A stretch of 64,000 bases of DNA from Drosophila miranda. Its lineage: Eukaryota; Arthropoda; Insecta; Diptera; Drosophilidae. The notes under the pieces were generated by a model. The model was not told the origin of the DNA, did not search any database, and was given only the letters and a program-made list of their open reading frames with translations. Of this stretch, positions 21,924 through 32,611 are shown one piece after another; position 1 is the stretch's first letter; each line of letters starts with the position of its first letter. Location: NCBI RefSeq assembly GCF_003369915.1, contig NW_022881603.1, positions 32,237,522 to 32,301,521 of the forward strand, given 5' to 3'. The position numbers and the translations under genes were made by a program.

Positions 21924-22744
21924 TATACCCGATACTCAAAATGAGTATTGGGGTATATTAGATTTGTGGTAGAAGTGGATGTGTGTAACGTCCAGAAGGA
22001 ATCGTTTCCGACCCATAAAGTATATATATTCTTGATCAGCATCAATAGCCGAGTCGATTGAGGGTCGATATGTTCTAGAGTGTAAAATCTCTACCAGATC
22101 GTATAACTATTATAGCCAGAATCAAGAAACAATTTCATTCTTTCTCGCTCTGTCTCTCTCTAACACACAGGTTTCATGGTCGGTTTTGTCAATTGCAAAA
22201 TATGAGTTCAAGGATCTCAGAACCCATAAGAGCTAGAGCAACCAAATTTGGTATCCACACTCCTAATATATTGGACCTTGACCGTTTTGTGTCAAAATTT
22301 CGCCAGACCCCTTCCGCCCCCGCAAAGGACGAAAATCTGTGGCATCCACAAATCCCAAAGACTATTAAGGCTAGAGTAACCAAATTTTGGTATCCGCACT
22401 TCTGTTAGATCTCACTATAAAACGTATATCTCAGAATTTCGTCCCACCCCTTCTGCCCCACAAAGGACGAAAATCTGTTGCATCCACAATATTGCACATT
22501 CGAGAAAACTAAAAACGCAGAATCATAGATAACGACCATATCTATCAGATTGCTGAATCTGGTTTAGATCAGATAATTTTTATAGCCAAAAGGAACAAAT
22601 CAATTTACAGTGGCTACGCAGCGCCGACATCACGCTCAGACTGATTTTCTGTAGAGGCGTCTGCCGGAGGAGAGCCATACTGACTTAGTATCGGGTATAA
22701 CTGTAGAGTTGCGGTGTCCGCAGCAACTCACAACGTTCCCCTCG
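21924..22744 (+). mobile_element. Helentron/DINE-1-type element, internally deleted
   Basis: Plus-strand copy. Near 22063 the text jumps from the CATCAATAGCCGAGTCGATTGAG end of the 5' block straight to GTTCTAGAGTG, removing the (GTCY)n tract and about 290 bases. The 3' hairpin end is present. Confidence 0.87.
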
Positions 22745-23024
22745 TTTTTTTAGTTTTGCCGCATGGTTTGCATAAATTTCCATTTGGATTTCATTGCCAT
22801 TGCCATTGACTGCCTCGTTAGCTAGCCCCTTAGACCCATCAACTTTTGATTGATTTGATCGGTACGCTACGCTCCTCAGCTTAGCTAAAGATTAATTTAT
22901 AAAACAAAAGATATACAAAAAGGGTAATAAAAGAGTAACGAACAAGATTAAGAACCATTAACCATAATATGTGCGTAAACAACACACACATTTTGAACCG
23001 AATCATATCAGATGCAAAAAAAAA
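22745..23024 (+). repeat. Fragment of the large duplicated block (copy A')
   Basis: About 280 bases matching the start of the block at 25628 and 42690 (AGTTTTGCCGCA...ATGCAAAAAAAA). It is cut by the 3' hairpin end of the next Helentron. Non-coding here. Confidence 0.85.
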
Positions 23025-24138
23025 ACGAGGGGGAACGTTGTGAGTTGCTGCGGACACCGCAACTCTACAGTTATACCCGATACTAAGTCAGTATGGCTCT
23101 TCTCCGGCAGACGCAGCTAATGTTAAACGACACGACAAAGAGTGCGTGCGAGAGAGACAGAAAATCAGTCTGAGCGTGACGTCGGGCGCTGCGAAGCCAG
23201 TGCAAATTGATTTGTTCCTTTTGGCTATAAAAATTATCTGATCTAAACCAGATTCAGCAATCTGATAGATATGGTCATTATCTATGATTCTGCGTTTTTA
23301 GTTTTCTCAAATGTGCAATATTGTGGATGCAACAGATTTTCGTCCTTTGTGTGGGCGGAAAGGGGTGGGGCGAAATTCTGAGATAAAAGTTTTATAGTGA
23401 GATCTAACAGAAGTGGCGGATACCAAATTTGGTTACTCTAGCCCTAACAGTCTCTAAGATTTGTGGATGCCCCAGTTTTTCGTCCTTTGCGGGGGCGGAA
23501 GGGGGTGTGGCGAAATTTGGACACAAAACGGTCAAGGTCCGATATCACAGGAATGTGAATACCAAATTTGGTTGCTCTGGCTCTTATAGGTTCTGAGATC
23601 CTTGAACTCATATTTTGCAATTGGCAAAACCGACCATGAAACCTGTGTGTTAGAGAGAGACAGAGCGAGAAAGAATGAAATTGTTTTTCTTGATTCTGGC
23701 TATAATAACTATACGATCTGGTTGAGATCTTACATTCTAAAACATATAGTCATCCTCTACGATTCTGCGTTTTTGGTTTTATCGTATCTTTAAAAATGTG
23801 GATGCCACAGATTTTCGTCTTTTGTGGGGGCGGAAGTGGGCGGGGCGAAGTTTTGAATTATTTTTGTAGCAGTGACATATCACAGAAGTCTGGATCCAAA
23901 ACATCGTTGCTCTAGCTCTTATAGTCTTTGAGCACTAGGCGCTGAAGGGACGGACAGACGGACGGACGGACAGACGGACAGACGGACAGACAGACAGGGC
24001 TCAATCGACTCGGCTATTGATGCTGATCAAGAATATATATACTTTATGGGGTCGGAAACGATTCCTTCTGGACGTTACACACATCACTTTTACCACAAAT
24101 CTAGTATACCCCAATACTCATTTTGAGTATCGGGTATA
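23025..24138 (-). mobile_element. Helentron/DINE-1-type element, complete
   Basis: Minus-strand copy with both ends. The (GGAC/AGAC)n tract is at about 23946-23998. It interrupts the block fragment just before it. Confidence 0.87.
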
Positions 24139-24150
24139 AAAACTAAACTA

Positions 24151-25627
24151 ACGAGGTGGAACGTTGTGAGTTGCTGTGGACACCGCAACTCTACAGTTAT
24201 ACCCGATACTAAGTCAGAATGGCTTACGGCAGACGCCGCTATATTGAACGACACGACAAAGAGTGCGTGCGAGAGAGACAGAAAATCAGTCTGAGCGTGA
24301 CGTCGGCGCTGCGTAGCCACTGCAAAATTGATTTGTTCCTATTGGCTATAAAAATGATCTGATCTGATCCAGATTCAGGAATCTGATAGATATGGTCATT
24401 ATCTATGATTCTGCGTTTTAGGTTTTCTCGAATTTTGAGATACACGTTTTATAGTAAGATCTAACAGGAGTGCGGATACCAAATTTGGTTACTCTAGCCT
24501 TAATAGTCTCTGAGATTTTTGAATATCCCCAGATTTTCGTCCTTTGCGGGGCGGAAGGGGGTGTGGCGAAATTTTGAAACAAACTCGTCTCGGTCCGATA
24601 TATTAGGAGTGTGGATACCAAATTTGGTTGCTCTAGCTTTTGTAGTCTCTAAGATCTAGGCGCTAATGTTTTACTCTAAGCAAAGCCGCCTATGCTACGT
24701 GTGTGTTAGAGAGAGACAGGGCGAGAAAAAATGAAATTGTTTTCTTGATGCTGGCTATAATAATGATACGATCCAATTCAAATTCCGCAGTCTTAAAGAT
24801 ATGGTCATTCTGTCTGTCCGTCCGTCCGTCTGTCCGTCCCCTTCAGCGCCTAATGCTCAAAGACTATAGGAGCTAGAGCAACGATGGTTTGGATCCAGAC
24901 TTCTGTGATATGTCACTGCTACAAGAATATTTTAAAACATCAAAACAACTTCCTCCCCCCACAAAGGACGAAAATCTGTGGCATCCACAATTTTAAAGAT
25001 ACGATAAAACCAAAAACGCAGAATCGTAGAGGATGACTATATGTTTCTAGAGTGCAAAATTTGAACCAGATCGTATAATTATTATAGCCAGAATCAAGAA
25101 AACATAAGAGCTAGAGCAACCAAATTTGGTATCCACACTCCTAATATATCGGACCTTGACCGTTTTGTGTCAAAATTTCGCCACACCCCCTTCCGCCCCC
25201 GCAAAGGACGAAAATCTGGGGCATCCACAAATCTCAGAGACTATTAAGGCTAGAGTAACCAAATTTGGTATCCGCACTTCTGTTAGATCTCACCATAAAA
25301 CGTATATCTCAGAATTTCATCCCACCCCCTTCTGCCCCCACAAAGGACGAAAATCTGTTGCATCCACAATATTGCACATTCGAGAAAACTAAAAACGCAG
25401 AATCATAGATAACGACCATATCTATCAGATTGCTGAATCTGGTTTAGATCAGATAATTTTTTATAGCCAAAAGGAACAAATCAATTTACAGTGGCTACGC
25501 AGCGCCCGACGTCACGTCTCAGACTGATTTTCTGTAGAGGCGTCTGCCGGAGGAGAGCCATACTGACTTAGTATCGGGTATAACTGTAGAGTTGCGGTGT
25601 CCGCAGCAACTCACAACGTTCCCCTCG
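24151..25627. mobile_element. Head-to-head inverted chimera of two Helentrons
   Basis: The left part (24151 to about 24810) reads as a minus-strand Helentron from its 3' hairpin end. At about 24810 it switches directly to a (GTCY)n tract in plus orientation and continues to a second 3' hairpin end at 25627. Both 5' ends are missing, so the composite has a 3' end at each side. A further internal gap is near 25103. Confidence 0.85.
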
Positions 25628-26345
25628 TTTTTTTTAGTTTTGCCGCACGGTTTGCATAAATTTCCATTTGGATTTCCATTGCATTGCCATTGACTGCCTC
25701 GTTAGCTAGCCCCTTAGACCCATCAACTTTTGATTGATTTGATCCGATACGCTACGCTCCTCAGCTTAGCTAAAGATTAATTTATAAAACAAAAGATATA
25801 CAAAAAGGGTAATAAAGAGTAACGAACAAGATTAAGAACCATTAACCATAATATGTGCGTAAACAACACACACATTTTGAACCGAATCATATCAAATGCA
25901 AAAAAAAAACAAAACGAAAACAGAAAACCAAATAAAGATAATAAAACTATTATAACGAAAAGAAAAAGAAATGAAAATTCAAGAATGCATAAATCTAACA
26001 TTTGCAATTCAAAATATTTACTCTGGTACAAAATGGTACATACAGTAAAGATATTCGTTTATACAATATTTACCCTCTATATAACCATTATATACTACTT
26101 ACTTACTGACAACAAATTATTAAGGGTTTTGTTCAATTTCATTATTCGTATGTTAATAAAAACAATTTCAGACTAACTTAAACTTACAGTCTTGCTCTGA
26201 ATACGGGTTAAATGCTAGTGCTGTGCTAGTTGATTATTACTCGTACAATAAATACTATAGCTTAGAGCCATCCTGCGTCCCTGGTCACCGGTGGATCAAG
26301 CCTTCAGAACAACAAAATCAATCAAACAATAACAATCAATTCAAA

Positions 26346-26460
26346 AATCTTGTACAGGCTTCTACAGCTGAAAATCTTGTACAGGCTGAAATATTCTACA
26401 TTCTACAGCTGAAAATCTTGTACAGGCTGAAAATATTCTACATTCTACAGATGAAAATAC
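26346..26460. repeat. Minisatellite, about 40-bp unit
   Basis: Repeats of CTACAGCTGAAAATCTTGTA followed by CAGGCTGAAATATTCTACATT. About three units here, and about six in the other block copy at 43442-43685, so the array length differs between the copies. Confidence 0.85.
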
Positions 26461-26569
26461 ATTAATTATGTAAAGTACATGTATAATACATACTACATAA
26501 AATAAATAAAAATAAAAAACAAATTATTATTATTATTATTATTGTTATTATTATTAAAACTACTACATA

Positions 26570-26881
26570 CTACAAAATATTTTCTAACGTCTTATTTAAT
26601 AATTTAATTTTTTGGTCCATTATTTGGAGAGCCATGAACACTACAGTTGTAGCATAATATACTGGGTTTCTGTTGAAATCTTCTTTAAACGATACTTTCA
26701 TTATGTTTATACAAATTGTTGATAAATGCTTGCCACGTTCCTCGATGGTATTGCTGTTCATGTTGTTAAAACATATTGGTTCGTTTCTAAATTCGAAATT
26801 TTTTTCAACAGCGCGTAATAAGTTCATTATTTCATTTTTAATGATTTCTTTAACTTTATCAGACATTAGGTAGTCGGGCAA
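26570..26881 (-). CDS. Unrecognised ORF in the duplicated block
   Basis: 103 codons from 26881. The residues are hydrophilic and helix-prone (SDKVKEIIKNEIMNLLRAVE; FKEDFNRNPVYYATTVVFMA) with no motif I know. The counterpart in copy B (about 43800-44090) is broken by single-base losses. It lies downstream of, and may be a later exon of, the spliced minus-strand gene beginning at 27896. Transposon or host origin is unresolved. Confidence 0.4.
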   Translation of the reverse strand: MPDYLMSDKVKEIIKNEIMNLLRAVEKNFEFRNEPICFNNMNSNTIEERGKHLSTICINIMKVSFKEDFNRNPVYYATTVVFMALQIMDQKIKLLNKTLENIL

Positions 26882-26944
26882 GTTGTCTACCGACTTCGTA
26901 GCCTCAAAGATAGTCTTGTAATTTTCTTTCCTGTATTCCTTGAC

Positions 26945-27896
26945 TTACATATTTGACAACAGCACATCCTCATGTATATCATTTTTTAGGATAACCTTTT
27001 TGAGGTGGGGCAGATCCCACAATATGGGGAATTTTCCCCTTACACTTTTGCACGGCATGAAATTTGCCAAGCAGTGGTCGGATCCAACTGCCAACAGTTG
27101 ACTTGACAAGCCCCCACTCTCAACCTCCCTCAATACTAAATCGAGTCCTTCCTTGACCGCATTCCTGGCTAGTGCAGATGTTTTTGGAAACGGGACAAAT
27201 GTGGAAATACAAATAATGAGTTTCATTCCCGTTAATTGGGATTGCAGCGACTGCAAGAATTTTCCATTTATGTACCGGTCCTTTTTTTGCATATTGGTAC
27301 CACGGCATGTGATACTCATCCATGTAATATGGAAAATTCTGAGTCGCTTAGTTTCTGTAAATTTACAGTCATGTAAATGCGTCCATTCATTATGTTTCCT
27401 TGCATTTTCAGTTCTTCCAATGCGTCCGTTACCAGATTTTCGGGGGCCTGTACCTTTGTACAATTCATTGCTCGCTTGAAGGCGACCAATATCGTTGACC
27501 AGATCATCGTTACCGACGATACCTGGAGGAAGAAAAGTCTGATTCACCTGCTCCAATGTAATTGCCACAATCTACTCACCTTCAGTGTCGTCGTCAACAT
27601 CCATAGGCAATGTACTAACCAGCCGGTCCAGCGGTCCACACGGCAGATGTTCCTCTGCCTCTTTGTCCTGATACGGCTCGAACAGATTGAGTTCATTTAT
27701 GTCCTCATCGAAACACGACAATTGCGACGGGCTCCAACAGATTGAGTTCATTTTATGTCCTCATCGAAACACGACAATTGCGACGTCTCGAACATATCTT
27801 CCTCTATGTCCTGATAAGGCTCGAACAGATTGAGTTCCTTTATGTCCTCATCGAAACACGACAATTTATGCATTTTTGAATCTATCTTTTTATCCA
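26945..27896 (-). pseudogene. Spliced unrecognised gene with 18-residue acidic repeats, copy A
   Basis: Starts MDKKIDSKMHKLSCFDEDIK near 27896. Residues about 10-75 are tandem copies of an 18-residue unit of the form EPSQLSCFDEDINELNL. The first exon ends in an acidic stretch (DVDDDTEGE); a GT-AG intron (donor GTGAGTAG near 27583, acceptor TTCCTCCAG near 27525) joins it in frame to GIVGNDDLVNDIGRLQASNE. Then come LYKGTGPRK, VNLQKLSDSEFSIYMDEYHM, and, in another frame, SGGLSSQLLAVGSDHCLANF and FPILWDLPHLKKVILKND. The last bears a faint likeness to the D-x-PHL-x-K-x3-N motif of P-element/THAP9-type transposases; that is only a hint. Frame changes near 27310 and in the repeat near 27755 break this copy. 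Function unknown. Confidence 0.5.
27660..27880. repeat. 54-bp tandem repeat coding an acidic 18-residue unit
   Basis: The text CTCATCGAAACACGACAATT recurs three times at about 27704-27723, 27758-27777 and 27847-27866. On the minus strand each unit encodes QLSCFDEDI(N/K)ELNL. The same array is at about 44880-45090 in the other copy. Confidence 0.85.
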
Positions 27897-28355
27897 TCTT
27901 GGCGCGGTTCTTGGTTACTCTTATTAACTTATTTCACTCTTTCTCTATTTTTGTCGATCGTCGAATAACTCGCCTCAGACTTATCGCAAGTATAATATCG
28001 CATAAAACCTATCGCAGTATCATATCGCAGTATAATATCGCATAAAACTAATTGCAGTATAATATCTCGATCGGTTAGGGTTAATATATGTTGCCTTACA
28101 ATTATTTTATTTTTATTTTTATACATGTTGAAATCAGGAAACTAGACGCCGACTTATGTTATATTTATCGGTACGTATCGAATAGCAACAAAATATCTGT
28201 AAACGTTCTTCCTTCTTGATCGTCGTATTCGAATAAATGTGTGTTGGCTTATAGAGTAGATTGGTATTTCTTATATTACAATCGATGAGTAAATACCAAA
28301 ACCATACATGCCCCGTTATTTAAAACATAAATAAAGAACACAAAATAAGACAAAG

Positions 28356-30240
28356 ATGTACATTAATTTGGGAGGTGTAAGAATTGACGGGGTGGACAGT
28401 GCCCTTGTTAATGTATTATGCGGGATATGCTGGGACCATCTGCAAGGCCGGAAAGTGCAAAGCCCGAAAGCACAGGAAATTGCCAACATGACGTTGTCGT
28501 TCGGTGGAGCCCAAGCTTGCGACATAAGTGCAGCAGGAGTGATTAATTTGTACTTTTTTTTCTGGGACCATCAACGTAAGGGTAAGTAAATTAGTTACAA
28601 TTATATTATATTCTTCTAATAATGTATTCCATTCAGCGGGGACGACGCACGCCGAAGTATGCTGAGGCCTGTTACTCCGGTGCAGAATATTTCTGTTCTG
28701 ATGATATCTCAGGATATTTGAGGATATTGACAACAATATGAACGGTGATACGGAGGAGTCGGCCACAACTCAGGATATTGAGGTGACAAATATGCACGGT
28801 GATACGGAGGAGTCGGCCACAACTCAGGATATTGAGGATATTGACAACAATATGCACGGTCATACGGAGGAGTCGGCCACAACACAACGATATTGAGGAG
28901 AATATTGACAACATTTCTGACAATATTCACAATATTTCTGGTTATACAGTCAATGATATGGAGTGTACTATTTCTGATGAAATATATGATTCGTCTGAGC
29001 CAGTGCACCACGTGGAGGAGAAGCAGGAGCAGGAGGTTCGGGAGGATCCGGACTTAAGTAAGTAAATAAGTAAAATTTTTAAAAAATACATATAATAACT
29101 TCTGAAAGTTAGTACTGAAAGTGGAAAGGACAATTTGAAAACACCGATTTCCCCTAAGGCTTCGCCCCCCGTGCATGGCTGCAAGTTCAAACTATGCGGC
29201 AAAATGATTGGAAGGTTGAGCACCTTGGGAAACCACGTAATGAACCAACATTACACAGCAATAAGAGGTATGGTTTCAAGGAATTCGAAGACAATGTAAA
29301 AAATTGCTGCCGTTTTTAAGGAAAAAAAAAGTGACCGTGTTAAGACTATCAGTGGAAACTGGGGTGCCGGCCGAGTATTTGAGGGCGATAGTCATGTGCA
29401 GCGATGACTATAAAAAAAATTGGGTGCCGCTTGTGGGCCGCCAAGACAGATGCAGAGAAGCTGAAGGACATCAACCAATAACTGTTTCGTTTTTTCATTT
29501 TAATATTTTGATTTGGCTTGAGTAGACTGAACCAGAGAAGCTGAAGGACATCAACCAATAACTGTTTCGTTTTTTAATTTTAATATTTGATTTGAGTAGA
29601 AAAACTCGCCTGTTATTCGTAAATGTAACGACTGAAAATAAACTTATTGACAAAAAAGGGAGGAGTATTTATATTGTGTGGGCGCCTTTGGGCCAAGAAA
29701 TCATCAAAGTTATTCACGTCGCACAGTTTTGGGAAAAAACTGGACTGGAGTGGAGTCGAACTGGAGGGACTGCAATGACACTTGCCGGCTGGCGGCCTCT
29801 TGGAAGCAGCAATTCAATGTACAAATGACAGGTTGGCTGTGAAACAAAACAGCAGATTAAGGAAGATTGTAAAAGCCAAGGCAAAAATATACCCCCCCCC
29901 CCCCCTCCACCACTCTCCTTAACCCTTAACCCTTAACTCCTTAATCCCAGAATGGTAGCCAACATTTCGGCCACACCAAGGAGTATGGTGGCATGGTATT
30001 AATCGCAAGTCCTATCCCAAACCAACAAAGCCGATCAACTATTGCAAGTCGCAGCTCTGCCCAGGGAAAGTACGTCACCTGACTGTGATTTCGAAACACA
30101 ACATCGAAGTGGGCCCTGAACTATCACTTGGAGCCGTTCAGAACTGGCTCTGGAAATCATTCAGTACGAATATCTGGAGAGAGCGGCACAACACAGAGAA
30201 CGGCCAGCAAATATCGAAAGCACAGGGAACATAAAGTAAA
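28356..30240 (+). CDS. Unrecognised multi-exon gene, divergent from the repeat gene
   Basis: Exon 1 starts MYINLGGVRIDGVDSALVNV at 28356 and ends at a GTAAGT donor near 28581. Exon 2 after TTCCATTCAG at about 28636 reads RGRRTPKYAEACYSGAEYFC, then an acidic region with tandem DTEESATTQDIE units, then VHHVEEKQEQEVREDPDLS before a GTAAGT donor near 29057. A third piece after CTTCTGAAAG has a C2H2-like pattern C-x4-C-x12-H-x4-H in HGCKFKLCGKMIGRLSTLGN. Further fragments that look coding follow up to about 30200 (YPKPTKPINYCKSQLCPGKV; LSLGAVQNWLWKSFSTNIWR) in varying frames. Frame breaks suggest decay. The start is about 460 bases from the divergent gene's start, so the two could share a promoter. 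A zinc-finger protein of a transposon or a host gene are both possible. Confidence 0.4.
28735..28890. repeat. Tandem repeats coding DTEESATTQDIE
   Basis: GTGATACGGAGGAGTCGGCC and following ACAACTCAGGATATTGAGG occur three times at about 28745, 28798 and 28860, with unit lengths near 54-63 bases. Confidence 0.85.
29450..29600. repeat. Direct repeat of about 80 bp
   Basis: AGAGAAGCTGAAGGACATCA followed by ACCAATAACTGTTTCGTTTT appears at about 29454 and again at about 29535, with a few differences after the T run. A recent tandem duplication. Confidence 0.85.
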
Positions 30241-30302
30241 TAAAAATACAAATACAAAACAAAGCCCATGAACGAATATTTCCTCACAGGTGCTGGAATA
30301 AG

Positions 30303-31389
30303 ATGAATCCAACTATTAACAATCACGTTCCCCATTCACCCGCTCGCGGGGTATTTTCGGATCATGGATTCTTCGTCTTTACCGACCAGCAGCAGCAGCA
30401 GCCGGGGCTGCAGGTCCCCCCCGAAGGTTCCGCCGACAAGAATGGACTCAATGCGATGCCCTTCCTAGGCCAAATCCACACCAGTCCTCTGCTGTCCCGC
30501 CCAATGGGTCCAATAGGTCACGCTCACCCCCCACCATCCCTCCGATGGGGGATTCAGATGGGTGAGCGGCAGCAGCCCAGACTCCCCATCCCCCAGGACA
30601 TAACTTACCCCCGGCTCCCCTGCAGATTCAATGCTGTGCCACAGATGGCTTCGATGGGACCACCGCCGTGTTGAGCTCCCTCTGGACAGGCGGCGCTTCT
30701 CCGGACAGCGCGGAGACTACTACGACGACCCCCACGAAGAGTACTCCGACTGCCGCTACGAGGTCGACTACTCGATGCCCACCGAGGAGGACCAAGAGGA
30801 GGAGTCGTGCTCCTGTCAGAGCCAGACCTGTCAGAGCCAGAGCGAGTTCAGCTCGATAGAGCGCACCGAGTCGGACTCGGAGTGGAAGGAGCTCTCCGAC
30901 GGCCTTCCCCCAGGGTCTCCCCGCTGGAGTCCCTCGCGCAGTCGTGCTCTCCACAATGCAGCCGGAGCACCGTCAGCGCATGGTGGCCTTGTACCATCTT
31001 GGAGACCGCTGTGGTCAAGGTCGTGCTGGCTGGTGCTGCAACTGCTGTGCTGCGCGGTGTTCTGGCTGGTCGAGAAGACCGTGGGCTTCAACGAAACCGT
31101 CGGCTCGAAGCGCCACCGATTGTGGAACAGCAAGTTCAAGCTGCGCACCATCCAGCGCCAGTTGCTGTGGCGCATGGCCAATGCCCGGGGCGACGAGACG
31201 CTCGTCTTCTTTGCCGTGCTCATGACCACGCCCTGGCTGTTCTCTCTCAGCCTCCTGGGATTCATCCTGTCCCTGGCGGCGCTCCTGAGAAGACCGTCGA
31301 GCAGCTGGTGTTCCAGATACGCCTGCACCTCGTGCTCTAGGGGCAGCCATCGAGCAGAAAGCAGCAAGCAGTATCCAATCACACACTGA
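30303..31389 (+). CDS. Unrecognised two-exon gene, Pro/Gln-rich N-terminus and membrane segments
   Basis: Exon 1 is 30303-30561 and exon 2 is 30626-31389, joined by a 64-bp GT-AG intron (donor GTGAGCGG, acceptor CCCTGCAG) that keeps the frame, giving 340 residues. Layout: Pro/Gln-rich start (DQQQQQPGLQ), an acidic tyrosine-rich part (GDYYDDPHEEYSDCRYEVDY), a Cys/Ser patch (SCSCQSQTCQSQ), a hydrophobic stretch (LVLQLLCCAVFWLVEKTVGF), a basic loop (GSKRHRLWNSKFKLRTIQRQ) and a second hydrophobic stretch (PWLFSLSLLGFILSLAALL). It may be a two-pass membrane protein. The last 25 residues look wrong: a neighbouring frame gives EKTVEQLVFQIRLHLVL then stop, so a one-base lesion near 31290 probably altered the tail. 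I do not know the family. Confidence 0.6.
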
Positions 31390-32611
31390 CAGAAGACACA
31401 CGGCACACGCCCGACACTCCACCCCTCCCCTCAGATGTTTGCACTTCCATTTGGGCATCTATTTTCGTTGATGCTGGCATCGCAATACACGGAATCGTCT
31501 CTCCGTTTTTGGCCGCAATGAAAATAGATACCGAAATATTCGAAATTCAAAGTCAATTCCCACGAGAGAGCGAGACAGGCCTTCTTCTTTTGGTTTACGG
31601 CCTTTCTTTCTTCTGCCTTTGCATCGCCCACTCCACTCTTTATTTTTCTTGCATTAAATTGGCAATAATATGAACTCGCCTTCTCTTTCTGCTTAGTAGT
31701 ATTCCCCTGTCGCCGATAGCCCGCATCCTCTGCGTTCCAGAATCTGCGGAAGTTTCCAGCGGGGGCTACTGGCGTGCATCAGCCGTCGAGTAGATTGAAT
31801 GGGAACGCTGCCAGCCTATATGTACTATGTGTGTGTGTGCCCAACTAACGCAGACAACTGCGTTCTAGAATGAAATATTAATTCATTGGATACGCACACA
31901 CAGATCCCCCTTCATCGCTCTCTGTTTCCCTCGGAGGGTGGCAGGGTACTGGGTGTCTACGCTGCTCGGCGCTGGCCTGTATCTAATCGCGCCTGCCTTG
32001 CTGTGTACCCACTGTAGATGCATATGTACATACAGTTGTTAATCAATGTCCGTTGATTGTCGCATCGTTGCTTGGGAGGGGAATCCATCTAATATTAAAG
32101 CTGGATCATATGCCAGAGCAGAACGCAATACTTTTCATATCCCACCTTGGGTTTCCTTAACCAATCCCATAAACTTTCGACATTGACAATGAGGCTTCAT
32201 CAGCATTCGTTCGCTCACAGTCATTATCATAATGATGATGATAATGATAATAATGTGCATGTGTGTGGTGTGTGACTCTCGTTTAGGACCTGAAGCTCAA
32301 AAGTGCAATGCACGGCAGAAAAATCAACACGAGCTGATTCAAGGGGATTCAAGATACATATCTTTGGCACACCGAAGTGCCGACACTCTTTCAATTCAAG
32401 CTTGTTCACAGCCCAGCGATTCGCAAGTGCGGCCAATGAGTATGTGTTGTGAGTATATAACAGCCCATCCGATCCGATCAGGCGATTCATCAGTGAAGAT
32501 TTTCTCTCCTTTCGCTTTTCTGCCTAGTGGGGTCCCAAGTCTGGGAAAAGCCACGAGGGCGTGAGACTCAAGAAAAGCATGAAGAAAATTACGATTTGAA
32601 CCGGTGACTAG
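31390..32611. other. Intergenic region
   Basis: No convincing gene. It contains a (GT)n run at 31826-31838, a GATGATGATAAT microsatellite at 32231-32255, and short open frames without motifs. It separates the plus-strand gene before it and the minus-strand painless copy after it. Confidence 0.5.

Larger units (their letters stand above)
25628..28308 (+). repeat. Large duplicated block, copy A
   Basis: About 2.7 kb that recurs at about 42690-45512 with many small indels. It begins AGTTTTGCCGCACGG just after a Helentron 3' end and holds an AT-rich non-coding part, a minisatellite and a minus-strand spliced gene. In copy A the sequence continues past 28308 into a divergent plus-strand gene; copy B ends there at an LTR. 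Confidence 0.88.

Noticed and set aside
25777..26176. Open frames in the AT-rich start of block A
   Set aside because: Composed of Lys/Asn/Ile or Phe/Leu runs from AT-rich DNA; not conserved in frame with copy B except by near identity.
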